A stretch of DNA of 7,306 nucleotides, taken from Bacteroidota bacterium. Its GTDB lineage: Bacteria > Bacteroidota > Bacteroidia > B-17B0 > B-17BO. Below the pieces are notes generated by a model. That model had not been told where the DNA came from and did not search any database. It was given only the letters and a program-made list of their open reading frames with translations. Below are positions 7,299-7,306 of the stretch, piece after piece. The stretch lies in assembly GCA_025356715.1 (NCBI GenBank), contig JANXRU010000279.1, positions 1 to 7,306 on the forward strand, in the 5' to 3' direction. Each line of letters begins with the position of its first letter. The first letter of the stretch is position 1. A program made the position numbers and the translations under genes.

Positions 7299-7306
7299 GT
7301 TTTCAA

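Overview
The window is AT-rich and codes densely. It most likely comes from a member of the Bacteroidota. Four things point there: starts without Shine-Dalgarno sequences, a leucine-rich-repeat protein joined to a ZU5-like beta module of a kind I associate with this phylum, a HemW of Bacteroidota style, and a TAnnTTTG -7-type element before one gene. The standard code is used (TGG for Trp; TAA and TAG stops). I cannot name the genus.

Positions 1-3299 (+ strand) hold two tightly packed genes for apparently exported proteins. The first is a large leucine-rich-repeat protein whose 5' end lies outside the window. Two bases after its stop comes a 217-residue protein with a signal peptide, a TTG start and a degenerate resemblance to CAP/SCP (allergen V5) domains. 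They look like one transcription unit and may act together in the envelope, but the function is unknown.

Positions 3372-5995 (+ strand) hold a second pair: an unrecognised, probably all-helical 498-residue cytoplasmic protein, overlapping by one base (TAATG) the start of hemW, the radical-SAM heme chaperone. The overlap suggests translational coupling. HemW is assigned with confidence because it has the CxxxCxxC cluster, no fourth Cys, and an HNxxYW heme-binding motif.

Positions 6002-7298 (- strand) converge on hemW. Reading leftward from the right edge there is a Bax inhibitor-1/YccA family membrane protein, then a clear intrinsic terminator (hairpin plus seven U), then a small putative lipoprotein gene. 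Its stop codon lies six bases from that of hemW.

Most of the window is ordinary chromosome. The parts least explained by known families are the LRR protein with its CAP-like neighbour, and the helical protein coupled to hemW. I see no RNA genes, mobile elements, CRISPR arrays or long DNA repeats. No gene-free stretch exceeds 300 bases.
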